From Thermoguttaceae bacterium (GTDB lineage: Bacteria; Planctomycetota; Planctomycetia; Pirellulales; Thermoguttaceae), in NCBI GenBank assembly GCA_028695965.1, contig JAQVHZ010000024.1, positions 1 to 32,796 of the forward strand: a stretch of DNA of 32,796 bases. Reading direction: 5' to 3'. Shown here piece by piece: positions 1 through 10,000 of this stretch. The position numbers and the translations under genes are program-made. The notes beneath the pieces were generated by a model. That model did no database searches, was not told the origin of the DNA, and saw only the letters and a program-made list of their open reading frames with translations. The stretch's first letter is position 1. Each line of letters starts with the position of its first letter.

Positions 1-1
1 G

Positions 2-3000
2 ACATTGCTACACAGTACGACTGAATACGGTTACGGCGCTTACGGCGTAATATGTTCCGGCGCTTCCATTACCATCGAGGACAACGACGACTGGATTGTT
101 TCCGTCACGACAACCGACGGCGTTGCCGAAGAAAGTCCGTCGACCAGTCCTAATTACGGAACTTATACGATTACCCGAGCCAATGAGGCGGACACGACGC
201 ACCCGCTTTCCGTGCGTTTTCAGATGACCGGTACTGCTTCAAATTCCGATTACACGCTGTATACGTCGACTGGTTCAAGTATCTACCTTTCGTCTCAGTG
301 GGATCAAACGACGCAGACTTATATTTACACGGGCAGCGTCTCTATTCCCAGCAGTTCGTTCAGTACGACGGTTGAACTTCGACCGAACAACGACGCGGAA
401 AGAGAACAGTCCGAAACGGCAATAATGACATTGCTTCCCAGCACGACTGAATACGGTTACGGCGCTTACGGCGTAACAGGTTCCGGCGCTTCCATTACCA
501 TCGAGGACAACGACGACTGGATTGTTTCGCTTGGCGCTGCAGACAATACTGCGACAGAAGGGCTTCCCGCTGATTATGGAACCTACACCATTACTCGTTC
601 TAACGAAACGGACACGACGCATTCGCTCTCTGTTCGTTTCCAGATGACGGGAACAGCGACGAATCAGGATTATACGCTTTACACGTCGACCGGTTCGAGT
701 ATTTATCTTTCGTCTCAATGGGATCAGGCGACGCAAACCTATATTTATATGGGGAACGTCGATATTCCGAGCGGATCGCTCAGTACGACGGTTGAACTGC
801 GTCCGACCAACGACGTCTTGAGAGAAGAAACCGAAACGGCGATAATGACGGCGCTCCCTCGTATGCCCGAATATGGCTATGGCTCTTACACCGTGTCCAG
901 TTCGTCGTCGAGCGCGACGGTATCCATCGAAGACAACGACAATTGGACCGTGTCGGTAACTTCCTCTGACAGCACAGTTGCGGAAGGAACTCCAAACAAT
1001 TATGGAACCTACGCCATCACGCGTTCTGGCGAAACAGACGTTTCTACAGCGTTGGACGTCCAGTTCAAAATGACGGGAACCGCGACAAACTCGGATTATG
1101 CGCTTTATACGTCGTCCGGTTCAAGCATCTACCTTTCGTCGCAGTGGGATCCGACGTCGCAAAGTTATGTTTATTCGGGATCTATTTCCATCCCTGTAAA
1201 TTCGTTTAGCGTTACCGTTGAATTACGTCCTTATGACGATAGTTGTGCCGAATCGGACGACGAGACAGCGTGTATGTCGATTCAGCCGAGCGACAGATAT
1301 GCGGTTAGTTCGACGAACGGCAGCGCTGTCGTTACGATTGAAGATAACGATCTTTGGAAAATTAACGTTGATTCCACAGACAACGTTGCAAAAGAACGCC
1401 TTTTAGGAGTTGCACAAGATTATGGCGTTTATACGTTTACTAAGGAGTACAGCGAAGAAAATGTTATCGGCGACAATTCCTATTCAATCACGATTGAATT
1501 TGATTTGCTTGTTTACTCTTACAGCTGTCACTATTGTGCAACTCCGGGAACAGACTACACCCTAAGTACAACGCCGTTAAATGCTGACGACACAACAGTA
1601 TATCTTCAGAATTTTTCGTCCCTTGGCATGACGACGACACAAACGAGTAACGGAAATGTCTATCGTTACCGTTACCAAGGTACCATTCCTTCCGGGAAAA
1701 GCTCCGCCTCATTACGTTTAGAAGCGCTTTTTGATTGGTTGGACGAAGGCGATTATTACGATTTAGACGGTAGTCCAGAAGCCCAGAGAGGCGAAAGCGC
1801 TCTTCTTACTATGACTGCCGTATCGTGGTCAAGTAAGGGAAGTTGGGACGCCCTAGGTTCAGCAATTGCGGATGAAATCGAAATCAAAGACGGCGCTATT
1901 CTTGAGTTATACCTCGATTACGACGGTGATAATTCATTCGATATAGACGAGTCGATCACCGATATGATTTGCTTCATCAATCACAACGATGACGATGACA
2001 ACAATAACAATTTGGAGGACAAACTGGAAGGCGTCGGCAACAATGTGCCCCCAAATTATGCGGGAGTTGAGGGAGAAGACGATCTACGCAAGGGACGGCT
2101 TTATGCGTGGGTGGCTGACTTGGAAGGTACGAATAATCAGGATTATAAATTTGACGTCTTTCAGAATTTACCAACTGGCGCGCTCGAAGCAATCCGCTTG
2201 TGGAATGAAAGCGACAAGGCGACGCTTTTTGAGGCTACCAATCAAAATCCTGACCGTCGGTTAATTGGAACAATCAATTCCGCCTGCACGAGCGTTTCGC
2301 AAGAATTCTGGATGGAAGGAATTGCTGAAGACATAAACAATCTTTCTGCGAACGCCTATTGTTATCGTCAAGATGGCAGTGGAGTTTATGTAGCAAATAC
2401 AAATTACGACGCTGCTGAGAATACAGATATTTACGATCCGTATCCGCACAGCCCAGTGGATATTGACGTGGATAGCGACAATAACGGGTACGTTAACTCC
2501 GTCAACAACGAGACGCGTATGCTAGCAGAAGACGCGATGGAAGGAAGGGTTGGTAAACCCATAACATATTATGGAAGTACCTTCGCTGACGTTCCTGCGA
2601 ACTACGCTTACGTCAAAATAATCAATCGTTCGGAACAAATTACCGACCCAAACGTTTGGTATAGTTTTAATTACACTCCTAATCTAGAGGTGTACGAACT
2701 GACTAATGGCAATTATGCCAAGCTCAACTCAAATTATAAATTCAAATTGAGTACAAAACCTCTTTCGACGGAATATTATGTTAAAGCTGTAGGCAATAAC
2801 TCGGGTACTGGTTTTCCAAGTGGCAATGACAAAGTACATTTGATCTTCTGGAAATATGATTCCTCGACGACGCCTCCATATACTGAGCTTGGACGAGACA
2901 CTGTTTGTTTCAAGGTTCAAGATAATACGAAAGCGTCAGCTTGGATGATACCAAGCGGTTGGACGATAAATTCTAACAACACCTTCACAACGCCGACGCC

Positions 3001-3715
3001 GACCGCAGGAGCTGTTGGTCCAAAAACTGAAGATTCATATGAGGTTAACAGCGGAAGATATGCTAAGTCGTCTGTGGCGTATCCGAATGGTTTTGAACTT
3101 TCCTTCGATCTTTCGTTTGTAGGTAATGGCGAAAACGGGTATCTTCAGCCAGATACAAGCGGAAATGAGGTAATTGATGGCGGAGATTTGAAGAAGCTGA
3201 GTTTTGTTGGTAACAGCGGTGTTAAAATCGGAGGAACGTCAAATGTTCCAGAAGTTGCGATTCTAGATTTTTGCGCGCTTGTTAATCAGGTTGACGGAGT
3301 CGATCTCAATTCAAGAATTAGCACACTTGCACAATCACTCAAAGATAACCTCGGTTCGGTAAAAATTTCTGATTATACTAAAGAACCTTTGCTTAATTTG
3401 ATGAATGGAGTGAGATATGGTGGAAGATCAGACAGTGTCTTGATTACCCCTGCTCTCTCATCTGCCAGGACAGCACAAGAATACAAAAATTTCTTGGAGG
3501 CCTACTATCCTAAAAGTCAGTCAGCAAAGGGAATGAAAATTACTCTTCAAAATGGTTTTTTGAATGTGTATTTTACATTCGAAAATTTGGATGATTATTT
3601 GGTGTATTCTGAAACTGGTATCGCCAACACCGACGGATATATTTATCTCCAACCCCATTGGGGAAGTGGTGTAAAGTTCGAAAACATTACCATCATGGGT
3701 TATCCAAGCCCATAA
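2..3715 (+). CDS. Calx-beta repeat surface protein with PAD-middle-domain-like segment, 5' partial
   Basis: The reading frame is open from base 2 and its first codons match an internal repeat unit (compare 424-470), so the gene begins upstream and the TTG at 5 is not a start. The first 450 or so residues are tandem Calx-beta units, each ending in a VELRP strand and an IEDND calcium-binding turn, followed by a diverged unit to about 1860. From about 1901 comes an acidic Asp/Asn-rich stretch (LDYDGDNSFDIDES, then NHNDDDDNNNN). It lines up in order with the middle domain of protein-arginine deiminases and with the equivalent stretch of the gene at 7000. The C-terminal 250 residues differ and end in YLQPHWGSGVKFENITI, reminiscent of concanavalin/DUF1080-type sandwiches (weak). 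No catalytic residues are recognised. It is probably exported and calcium-binding, with a role in adhesion or structure; that role is inference. No terminator is visible after the stop. Confidence 0.85.
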   Translation, partial: TLLHSTTEYGYGAYGVICSGASITIEDNDDWIVSVTTTDGVAEESPSTSPNYGTYTITRANEADTTHPLSVRFQMTGTASNSDYTLYTSTGSSIYLSSQWDQTTQTYIYTGSVSIPSSSFSTTVELRPNNDAEREQSETAIMTLLPSTTEYGYGAYGVTGSGASITIEDNDDWIVSLGAADNTATEGLPADYGTYTITRSNETDTTHSLSVRFQMTGTATNQDYTLYTSTGSSIYLSSQWDQATQTYIYMGNVDIPSGSLSTTVELRPTNDVLREETETAIMTALPRMPEYGYGSYTVSSSSSSATVSIEDNDNWTVSVTSSDSTVAEGTPNNYGTYAITRSGETDVSTALDVQFKMTGTATNSDYALYTSSGSSIYLSSQWDPTSQSYVYSGSISIPVNSFSVTVELRPYDDSCAESDDETACMSIQPSDRYAVSSTNGSAVVTIEDNDLWKINVDSTDNVAKERLLGVAQDYGVYTFTKEYSEENVIGDNSYSITIEFDLLVYSYSCHYCATPGTDYTLSTTPLNADDTTVYLQNFSSLGMTTTQTSNGNVYRYRYQGTIPSGKSSASLRLEALFDWLDEGDYYDLDGSPEAQRGESALLTMTAVSWSSKGSWDALGSAIADEIEIKDGAILELYLDYDGDNSFDIDESITDMICFINHNDDDDNNNNLEDKLEGVGNNVPPNYAGVEGEDDLRKGRLYAWVADLEGTNNQDYKFDVFQNLPTGALEAIRLWNESDKATLFEATNQNPDRRLIGTINSACTSVSQEFWMEGIAEDINNLSANAYCYRQDGSGVYVANTNYDAAENTDIYDPYPHSPVDIDVDSDNNGYVNSVNNETRMLAEDAMEGRVGKPITYYGSTFADVPANYAYVKIINRSEQITDPNVWYSFNYTPNLEVYELTNGNYAKLNSNYKFKLSTKPLSTEYYVKAVGNNSGTGFPSGNDKVHLIFWKYDSSTTPPYTELGRDTVCFKVQDNTKASAWMIPSGWTINSNNTFTTPTPTAGAVGPKTEDSYEVNSGRYAKSSVAYPNGFELSFDLSFVGNGENGYLQPDTSGNEVIDGGDLKKLSFVGNSGVKIGGTSNVPEVAILDFCALVNQVDGVDLNSRISTLAQSLKDNLGSVKISDYTKEPLLNLMNGVRYGGRSDSVLITPALSSARTAQEYKNFLEAYYPKSQSAKGMKITLQNGFLNVYFTFENLDDYLVYSETGIANTDGYIYLQPHWGSGVKFENITIMGYPSP
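92..1354 (+). repeat. Three tandem Calx-beta coding repeats (426, 426, 411 bp)
   Basis: The Trp codon of the IEDND-x-W turn recurs at 92, 518, 944 and 1355, giving units of 142, 142 and 137 residues. Units share long near-identical runs such as the region coding for SSQWD, so recent unit duplication or gene conversion is likely. They are a substrate for recombination; see the fragment at 7042. Confidence 0.9.
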
Positions 3716-4262
3716 CAAGTTTATTCTAGGGAGCTTCAGCGCAGAGTTTGTAGCGAAATATGGATGAAAGCAAGGATTAAACACGTCATAAAGACAAAGT
3801 TAATGTTTTCGTAACGAGCCGTAATTTTCGGAAGAAGTATTTAACTTTGTTGCGACGATTCCTTGCACTGCACCTACCGCTCTTTTCGTTAGGATTTTGG
3901 CGGAATAACTGTTAAGACATTCTCTGCACTTGCTCCCTTGAATAGCTTATAACGCTGGTTGTAAAATATGTTTTACGTCCAACAACGAAGGCGTTTGTGA
4001 ATGGTCTAGCGCTTGCCGAAATGTTCGCGCGAAGCGCGCCGTTTACAAACGCTCGTCGTAACGTACAAGACATTGGTTAAAATCGTATCATTACCAGCTA
4101 CAATAATACCTTCTTGAACGAGGAGCATTGCGAGCGATTTTTACGATTTGTTCGCACATAAGTTTAACGACGCGGTGAAGCGCTTTTTCTCCGTGTTATC
4201 CAGGAGAAAAGGAAGACGAGATAATTCGTGTCAACAAAACGTATAGTTTGGAGGCTTGAACA
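3716..4262. other. 547-bp intergenic region with inverted repeats and leader of cassette A
   Basis: I see no convincing coding frame. It holds a short perfect inverted repeat at 3961-3976 (GTAAAA/TTTTAC), and an 11-bp inverted repeat with one mismatch at 3991-4001 and 4042-4052 enclosing a GC-rich hairpin at 4026-4038 (CGCGC/GCGCG). From 4148 it is the conserved leader shared with the other pentapeptide cassettes. GGAGG at 4250-4254 is the ribosome binding site of the next gene. No clear promoter was identified. Confidence 0.5.
4186..4209 (+). promoter_or_regulatory. Conserved leader hairpin, cassette A
   Basis: TTTCTCC at 4186-4192 pairs with GGAGAAA at 4203-4209, about 55 bases before the start codon. 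Copy C has the equivalent 8-bp hairpin (12057-12079); copy B is degraded. There is no T-run, so it is not an intrinsic terminator. It may be an mRNA-stabilising or regulatory stem; the function is inference. Confidence 0.4.
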
Positions 4263-5465
4263 ATGAATAGACGCCTAATATGCATTCTTCTTATGCTGTC
4301 GGGTTTTAGCGCGGCGTTTGGATTAGAATCAGGAGACGATCAAACCCGGAAGGCGGATCGAGAAGAGTATCCATTTGTGAACACAACCATTGTGCCGGGG
4401 TATGATTTACCGCCAACAGAGCACATAATGGTTGACGGTCAACCAGTCCGATTAGAACACGGGCTCAAGCTTGTCGGCAAGGATTTGTCGGGGATTCGGA
4501 TTAACAATCGGACCCTTGTGGACGTCGATCTTTCCGGCTCTGATCTCCATAATGCCGATTTCGAACAAACCCGATTTCTGAACTGTTCGTTTCGAAACGT
4601 TAATTTTAAAGGGGTAAAGACGCTCGACGCAACTTTTGAAGGATGTGATTTTACCGACGTCTGGTTCGAGGATACCTCCCTGAATTTAACGCGCGAGCAA
4701 TTTTTGTCGTCAAGGAACCTTAAAGAGGATAGGGCTCTTTCGTATTTTTGTGTTGATGACTATCCGGCAGGATATACGAACAACATTGATTACTCGGGCT
4801 TTTGTTTTAACAGGGTAACCGGTATTGACGCGAAAGGAGGAACTTTTACTGACGCTTGCTTCTTGCGTCATTGTTCGCTCTATAACGCAACAAAAGACCA
4901 GTTGATTTCAACTTGGAATTACAAAAATCGCAATTTGGACTCGATTAGTCTGCAGGGTCCCAAGGATAAAATGGCGTCTCTTTCGGGGCTTGACCTTTCG
5001 AACTTTCGCATTGAAGACCTTTCCTTCTGGGATTATGACGTTTCTGGGGTCAATTTTTGCGACGCCATAATATGGGAAATGCTCCAATTCTTTTGTTGCT
5101 CCGGCGCAACGAAAGAACAGCTTCAATCGACATGGAATTGGAAGAATCGACGTTTTGATTTCTCCTTTGTATCGACAGAAGTAGACTGGTCGAACACGGA
5201 CTTTTCAGGGTTTACTTTCTGTCATGGGAGCAGTTTGTGTGGAAATGTAGCAGGCGCTGATTTTACTGACGCCAAATTTCTTGCCAATCATCGTCCAAAC
5301 GAACCGTCGTCAATAATCAGGACGCTGGAACATTGTCAAGATCTAACCATCGAGCAAGTTAAATCGACTTGGAATTACAAAATGGGAAAAATGGAAGGCG
5401 TCGTTCTTCCTGAAGAGGTTCAGCGCCAACTTGACGCCGAAAAAACAACTGCGGCGCCAGAATAA
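4263..5465 (+). CDS. Secreted pentapeptide-repeat protein (copy A)
   Basis: The 400-residue product starts at ATG 4263 with GGAGG eight bases upstream. Residues 1-20 form a signal peptide (hydrophobic core after MNRR, likely cut after AAFG). Residues 75-135 contain A(D/N)xxx-type pentapeptide repeats (DLSGSDLHNADFEQTRF, then CSFRNVNF and CDFTDVWF), which fold as a right-handed beta helix in known proteins. From residue 140 onward a spacer motif of the form (T/L)xEQ(L/F/V)xS(T/S)(W/R)N(Y/W/L)K recurs four times, alternating with further pentapeptide blocks, and the protein ends in a charged tail. No enzymatic motif is visible. This is a scaffold or interaction protein outside the cytoplasm, function unknown. 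It is the first of three paralogues in this window. Confidence 0.88.
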   Translation: MNRRLICILLMLSGFSAAFGLESGDDQTRKADREEYPFVNTTIVPGYDLPPTEHIMVDGQPVRLEHGLKLVGKDLSGIRINNRTLVDVDLSGSDLHNADFEQTRFLNCSFRNVNFKGVKTLDATFEGCDFTDVWFEDTSLNLTREQFLSSRNLKEDRALSYFCVDDYPAGYTNNIDYSGFCFNRVTGIDAKGGTFTDACFLRHCSLYNATKDQLISTWNYKNRNLDSISLQGPKDKMASLSGLDLSNFRIEDLSFWDYDVSGVNFCDAIIWEMLQFFCCSGATKEQLQSTWNWKNRRFDFSFVSTEVDWSNTDFSGFTFCHGSSLCGNVAGADFTDAKFLANHRPNEPSSIIRTLEHCQDLTIEQVKSTWNYKMGKMEGVVLPEEVQRQLDAEKTTAAPE

Positions 5466-5570
5466 AAGGACGGAAAAAGCCTCCGTTCATCAAATTGGCG
5501 AGTCTGCCTTTTCAGTTTGTTACCCGCTTAGGAGCCGCATTTCCAAGGGAGTGTTAAAGCGTTTTTCAAA

Positions 5571-7041
5571 TTATTTGCATATGAGTTTGGCAATGCGGCG
5601 AAGCGCTTCTTTCTCTGTGTTATTCAAAAGGAAGAGGAGCCGAGACAATTAACCTCAATACGTGTAGCTTGGAGTTTTGAAAATGAATAAATATCTGACG
5701 TGCGTTCTTCTTATATTGTGGAGTTTTGGCGCGGCGTTTGGTCTGGAATCAGGAGATAATCAAGATCAGTCAGCAGATCGCGAATTGTGTTCCAGTGAAC
5801 ACGGATTGTCGTCAACGGAATATATCATAGTTCGCGGTCAACCCGTCCAATTAGAAGACGGACTTGTGCTTCGCGGCGAGAGTTTATTGGGAATTAAGAT
5901 TAACAATCGAACCCTCGCGGACGTCGATTTTTTCGGAGCTAAGCTCGACAACGCAGATTTGTCACAAACCCGATTTCGAAACTGCTCGTTTCGAGGCGCC
6001 CATCTTACGGGCGTGAAAACGGAAGGCGCAACCTTTGACGGATGCGATTTTACAGACGCTTGGTTCGAGGATAATTCGATGTTAAAGATAACCCGTGAGC
6101 AATTTTTGTCGTCATGGAACTTTAAAATGAATCGAGTCCTTGTGTCCTTTTGCGCTCCTCCCTGTCCTATGCAAAATTATACGAACAACATTGATTACTC
6201 GGACTTTAGTTTTAGAGAGGTAGTCAATCTTGACGCAGAAGGAGGGACTTTTACCGACGTTAATTTTACTCAATGTTCGTTCTGTAATATGACAAAAGAC
6301 CAGCTGGCTTCGACTTGGAATTACAAAAAACGCGATTTGGATTCGCTTAGCCTGAATAATACCAAGGACGAAAGAATCTCTCTGTCGGGTCTTGATCTTT
6401 CGAACTTCCGAATTCGCCGCCTTTCCTTAACTAATTACGACGTTACGGACGTTGATTTTACCGACGCGATGATTTGGGAAACGCTCGAATTTATTAGTTG
6501 TTCCGGCGTAACGAAAGAACAGCTTCAATCGACATGGAATTGGAAGACTCGGCGCTTTGATTTTTGCTTGTTATCAACAGAACTAGATTGGTCAAATACG
6601 GACTTTTCAGGTTTTACGTTCTGTTACGGAAGTCGATTGAGCGGAAATGTAACGGGCGCAGATTTTACCGACGCCAAGTTTCTTACCGTCCTTAGCCCGA
6701 AATTTACGACTAAGTCGTCGGCGCTGGAGCATTGTCAAGGTCTGACGCTTGAGCAAGTGAAATCGACTTGGAATTACAAAACGGGGAATATGGAAGGCGT
6801 CGTCCTTCCTGAAGAGGTTCAGCGCCAACTTGACGCCGAAAAAACGACTGCGGCGCCGGAGTAAAGGTTGGAAAAAGCCGCAGTTCAGCAAATTGGCGAG
6901 TTCGACAACAGCGCCGTTTTGTTACGATACTGCCGCCAACGCACCCTGCCGAATACGGCAAATGCATTCAGTTGCGATATGACTAGAAAGGAACGTTAAA
7001 TGAGCAGTCGTTTCAAAAAACTATTTACCAAGAGAAACGTC
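5571..7041 (+). repeat. Pentapeptide cassette copy B
   Basis: This segment matches 12018-13507 from the leader, through the pentapeptide gene and its intergenic tail, to the first 14 codons of the downstream lipoprotein gene. Similarity stops at the shared CGTC at 7038-7041, where Calx-beta sequence begins. That abrupt end marks a recombination junction. Confidence 0.85.
5683..6864 (+). CDS. Secreted pentapeptide-repeat protein (copy B)
   Basis: The 393-residue product has its ATG at 5683, with GGAG at 5671-5674 and the same 8-base spacing as copy A. A TTG two codons upstream is possible but less likely. The signal peptide is MNKYLTCVLLILWSFGAAFG. Pentapeptide blocks (NADLSQTRF, CSFRGAHL, CDFTDAWF) alternate with TREQFLSSWN, TKDQLASTWN, TKEQLQSTWN and TLEQVKSTWN motifs. 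The C-terminus (LPEEVQRQLDAEKTTAAPE) matches copy A. Between copies the spacer motifs and both ends are conserved, while the stretch after the signal peptide and interior loops vary, suggesting diversification of an exposed surface. Only 217 bases separate it from copy A and 135 from the PAD chimera, so co-transcription is plausible. Confidence 0.88.
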   Translation: MNKYLTCVLLILWSFGAAFGLESGDNQDQSADRELCSSEHGLSSTEYIIVRGQPVQLEDGLVLRGESLLGIKINNRTLADVDFFGAKLDNADLSQTRFRNCSFRGAHLTGVKTEGATFDGCDFTDAWFEDNSMLKITREQFLSSWNFKMNRVLVSFCAPPCPMQNYTNNIDYSDFSFREVVNLDAEGGTFTDVNFTQCSFCNMTKDQLASTWNYKKRDLDSLSLNNTKDERISLSGLDLSNFRIRRLSLTNYDVTDVDFTDAMIWETLEFISCSGVTKEQLQSTWNWKTRRFDFCLLSTELDWSNTDFSGFTFCYGSRLSGNVTGADFTDAKFLTVLSPKFTTKSSALEHCQGLTLEQVKSTWNYKTGNMEGVVLPEEVQRQLDAEKTTAAPE

Positions 7042-10000
7042 TCTATCCCCGTAAATTCGTTTAGCGTTACCGTTGAATTACGTCCTTATGACGACAATTA
7101 CGCTGAAAGGGACGAGACGGCGAGTTTGTCGATTCAGCCGAGCGATAGGTATGCGGTTAGTTCGACGAACGGAAGCTCAACCGTTACGATTGAAGAAACG
7201 ACAGAAATTACGCTTACAACAACAGACGAAGAAGCATTGGAACCCTGCGTGTGGATTTCTGGAAACGACCGTAAGGGAGCGTTCCGGCTGACGGTAAATA
7301 CAACGGAAACGAACTGGAGCGCGATTACCGTCCAGTTGAGTGTGTCAGGCTCGGCGACTGCTGGCAACAACGGTTCGTCGGGCGACTATCATCTAACGAA
7401 AAATCCCAACGGCGGCGTTTCATCGGATATTATCAGCGTCTACAATGGTGTTGCGACGGTTGTTATCCCGGCAGGTCAAAGTCAATTGGACTTTTATGCT
7501 ATGCCAAACGGCGACACAATTTTCGAAGTGGACGAAAACGTCCTTCTTGCGCTGGCTCAAGCGTATAGCGGCGATACTAGCAATCAGGCTGATTGCTTTG
7601 ACGACGACTTCAAGGCTGTCGAAATTCTTCAAGCTCCTGAATTTATTTCTGGAAATGAATCCAAGCCGACGACAAATGTTAATCCGGATAGCTATCTCAG
7701 ATATATTGACCCCTATGCAATTAACACAGTTCCCTATGGAGAAAAGCCTGTTGATGCTGTAATTCCATCAGGACGCACCTGTCGTTATACTTTTTACGAC
7801 GAGACGAACGGGGACTCTTTGACGGTTGCAAATTCGCTCTTGAGCATCAATGCAACAACAGGCGTTATAACGGTAGGTCGCCCCATGACTGCTTCTGAAA
7901 TTGCGACTCCACCGAGCTTTAAAATTAAGGCGTACGATTCCGTTCATAATCAATTGTACGATTTGGCGACACTCACGATTGTTCCAATTGTTGCTGACTT
8001 GGACGCCGATACAGACCGCAACAACAGTATAAACGATTCAGATGACGCAGGCGAGGATAGCTGGACTACTGCTAGCGGAGCTATTGTTCTTTATAATGGC
8101 GACGACGATGACGTCAACGAAATCCAGGACAATATGGATAACTTGATTAATAGTGGTGATCTTAATGATATCGGTGAATTGTGGATAAATAAATTAGGCG
8201 TGCCGCTTTCCAGTATTCCTGGTAACTTTCGAATCGAATTAAAAATAGAGTGCGTGGCAAACGAGCACGCTTATTGGGGAAACATTGCTGTGGAAGATCG
8301 GGTGCGTGTGTTTTGGCCAACCCAAGTAAGTTCCAGCGATTATGAATGCAGAGTTGGAGACACGGAGATTTTAGGACCAAGCACGAAGAAGAATAGCGTT
8401 GTCTTCTCCAAAACACCAACCGATAATAACATTTCTGTGTTTGCTGGAACCGGTACTATAAAGATGGGCATTGAGGGCGTGATTCCCGGCGCTCCGGTAA
8501 AGGTGCGAGCCGAGTATTATTTAGGTTCTTATCTTTTTAGAGAAGATACCGTTGAACTCAAAGTTACTCCGTTTATTGCGTTCTCTCACGAGTCAAGCGT
8601 AGAAACGAACAGCGTTTATGGTCCTACGGTGTTTGTGTCTGATGTGAATTCTATTTACGGAAACAACGATGACCTTCGGACAGAGCTGTACGCGAAATAT
8701 GACGCTTCACTCTCTAGTGTGTCCCTTAACACAACAGGGCATCCATGGTGGCAAGATCCGTTCGAGATAGGTTATGTTCAGGCTCCGTATGGTTCTCAGC
8801 ATATAATTTTGGCACTGCCTCGGGCTAAATACCCTAACGAAAATTTCTTGAATTATGCTAAAAGTGATATGATCCGTAATGGTGTGGGACTTTGTGAGCA
8901 TATTGTGGAAGGCGCATTTAATGACCTAAATGACGGAGGAAACTTTGAGGTTATGCCGGGAAACAATTCTAAAAACAATAATCTCGGGACAATTGTGATG
9001 GCAGAAGGTCCCAATGGTTCAGTTAATGACGATATTGTTAACTTTCTCGGGGCTCAAGGCATCCAAGATGTCATTAGCGATGTAGATTTGACATGGATGG
9101 GGCTCGGACACATTGATGAAGTAATCAGTTTTGCTACGACAGCCGACGGTCGTGCGAGAGTAGCATCTCCAGAGGCAGCATGGGCACTTCTTCTCATTGC
9201 AGAGAGAGAGAATGCTGGAGCTTCGGTTATCCTTCATGGTATGATTGACAGTTCGGGAAATATACCAAGAGATTCGTCAGGACAGATAACCGGCAGAACT
9301 CTCAATGCTGTTTTGGCGGATTCTACTTTATACGATAGAAATTTTAATGGGGATGAAGCATATTCTGACAAGTTGATTGATACTGTTTACAGCAAGTTAG
9401 ATTTGGGATCGTCGGTTTCGGCAATAAGTGCGATTAGTGGTGCGCCGGATGCGCTTCGACGAGCAGGGTATTTAGAGTGCTACGATAATGTTGGAAATGG
9501 TCAAAACATTGAATGGAAGGTTGTCTTTAACAACAATGGTAACTTTGAAGTTTCTTATCGCATAGATGAAACACAAAACTGGGTAGTTGACGGTATAGGA
9601 AATCGAAACGAAGATTTTGTTTCCAATTCTAAAATGTGTTATATTCTAAGAGCATGGTGGGGGGCGGGCGTTCCGACTGCAGGACAAGGGTACACATTTA
9701 CAACATCCCCCAGTCCAGATATGATTGAAATGCCGGTTCTCTTTCACAGTATACAAAGTGCAGATCCTTTAACGGGACAGACTACATATTCAGGAGCGGT
9801 AGCATATACCAATAATGTTATAAATTCCCTCGTGGATAATAACACATTATTTGTTGCTCACGTCAATGGTCCAATAATTAACGGCACTAACAGCACGATA
9901 GATCTGTTCAATGATTATGTGGACAATGCTGCAAAAAAGGTTGGTTTCACAACTGTTACGCCCTGTGAGGAAGTGTTTTACCATAATTTCAGAGGGTCCA

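Larger units (their letters stand above)
4148..5508 (+). repeat. Pentapeptide cassette copy A (leader plus gene)
   Basis: The segment from the TTGTTCGCACATAAG leader, through the gene, to a GGCGAGT sequence shortly after its stop matches copies at 5571-7041 and 12018-13507. The first 67 bases of the A and C coding regions are identical, while the interior is mosaic. Unlike B and C, copy A does not continue into the lipoprotein gene start. Confidence 0.8.

Noticed and set aside
5431..5652. 73-codon plus-strand open frame between pentapeptide copies A and B
   Set aside because: It spans the end of copy A in another phase and the leader of copy B, and is not conserved as a frame in the other cassettes.
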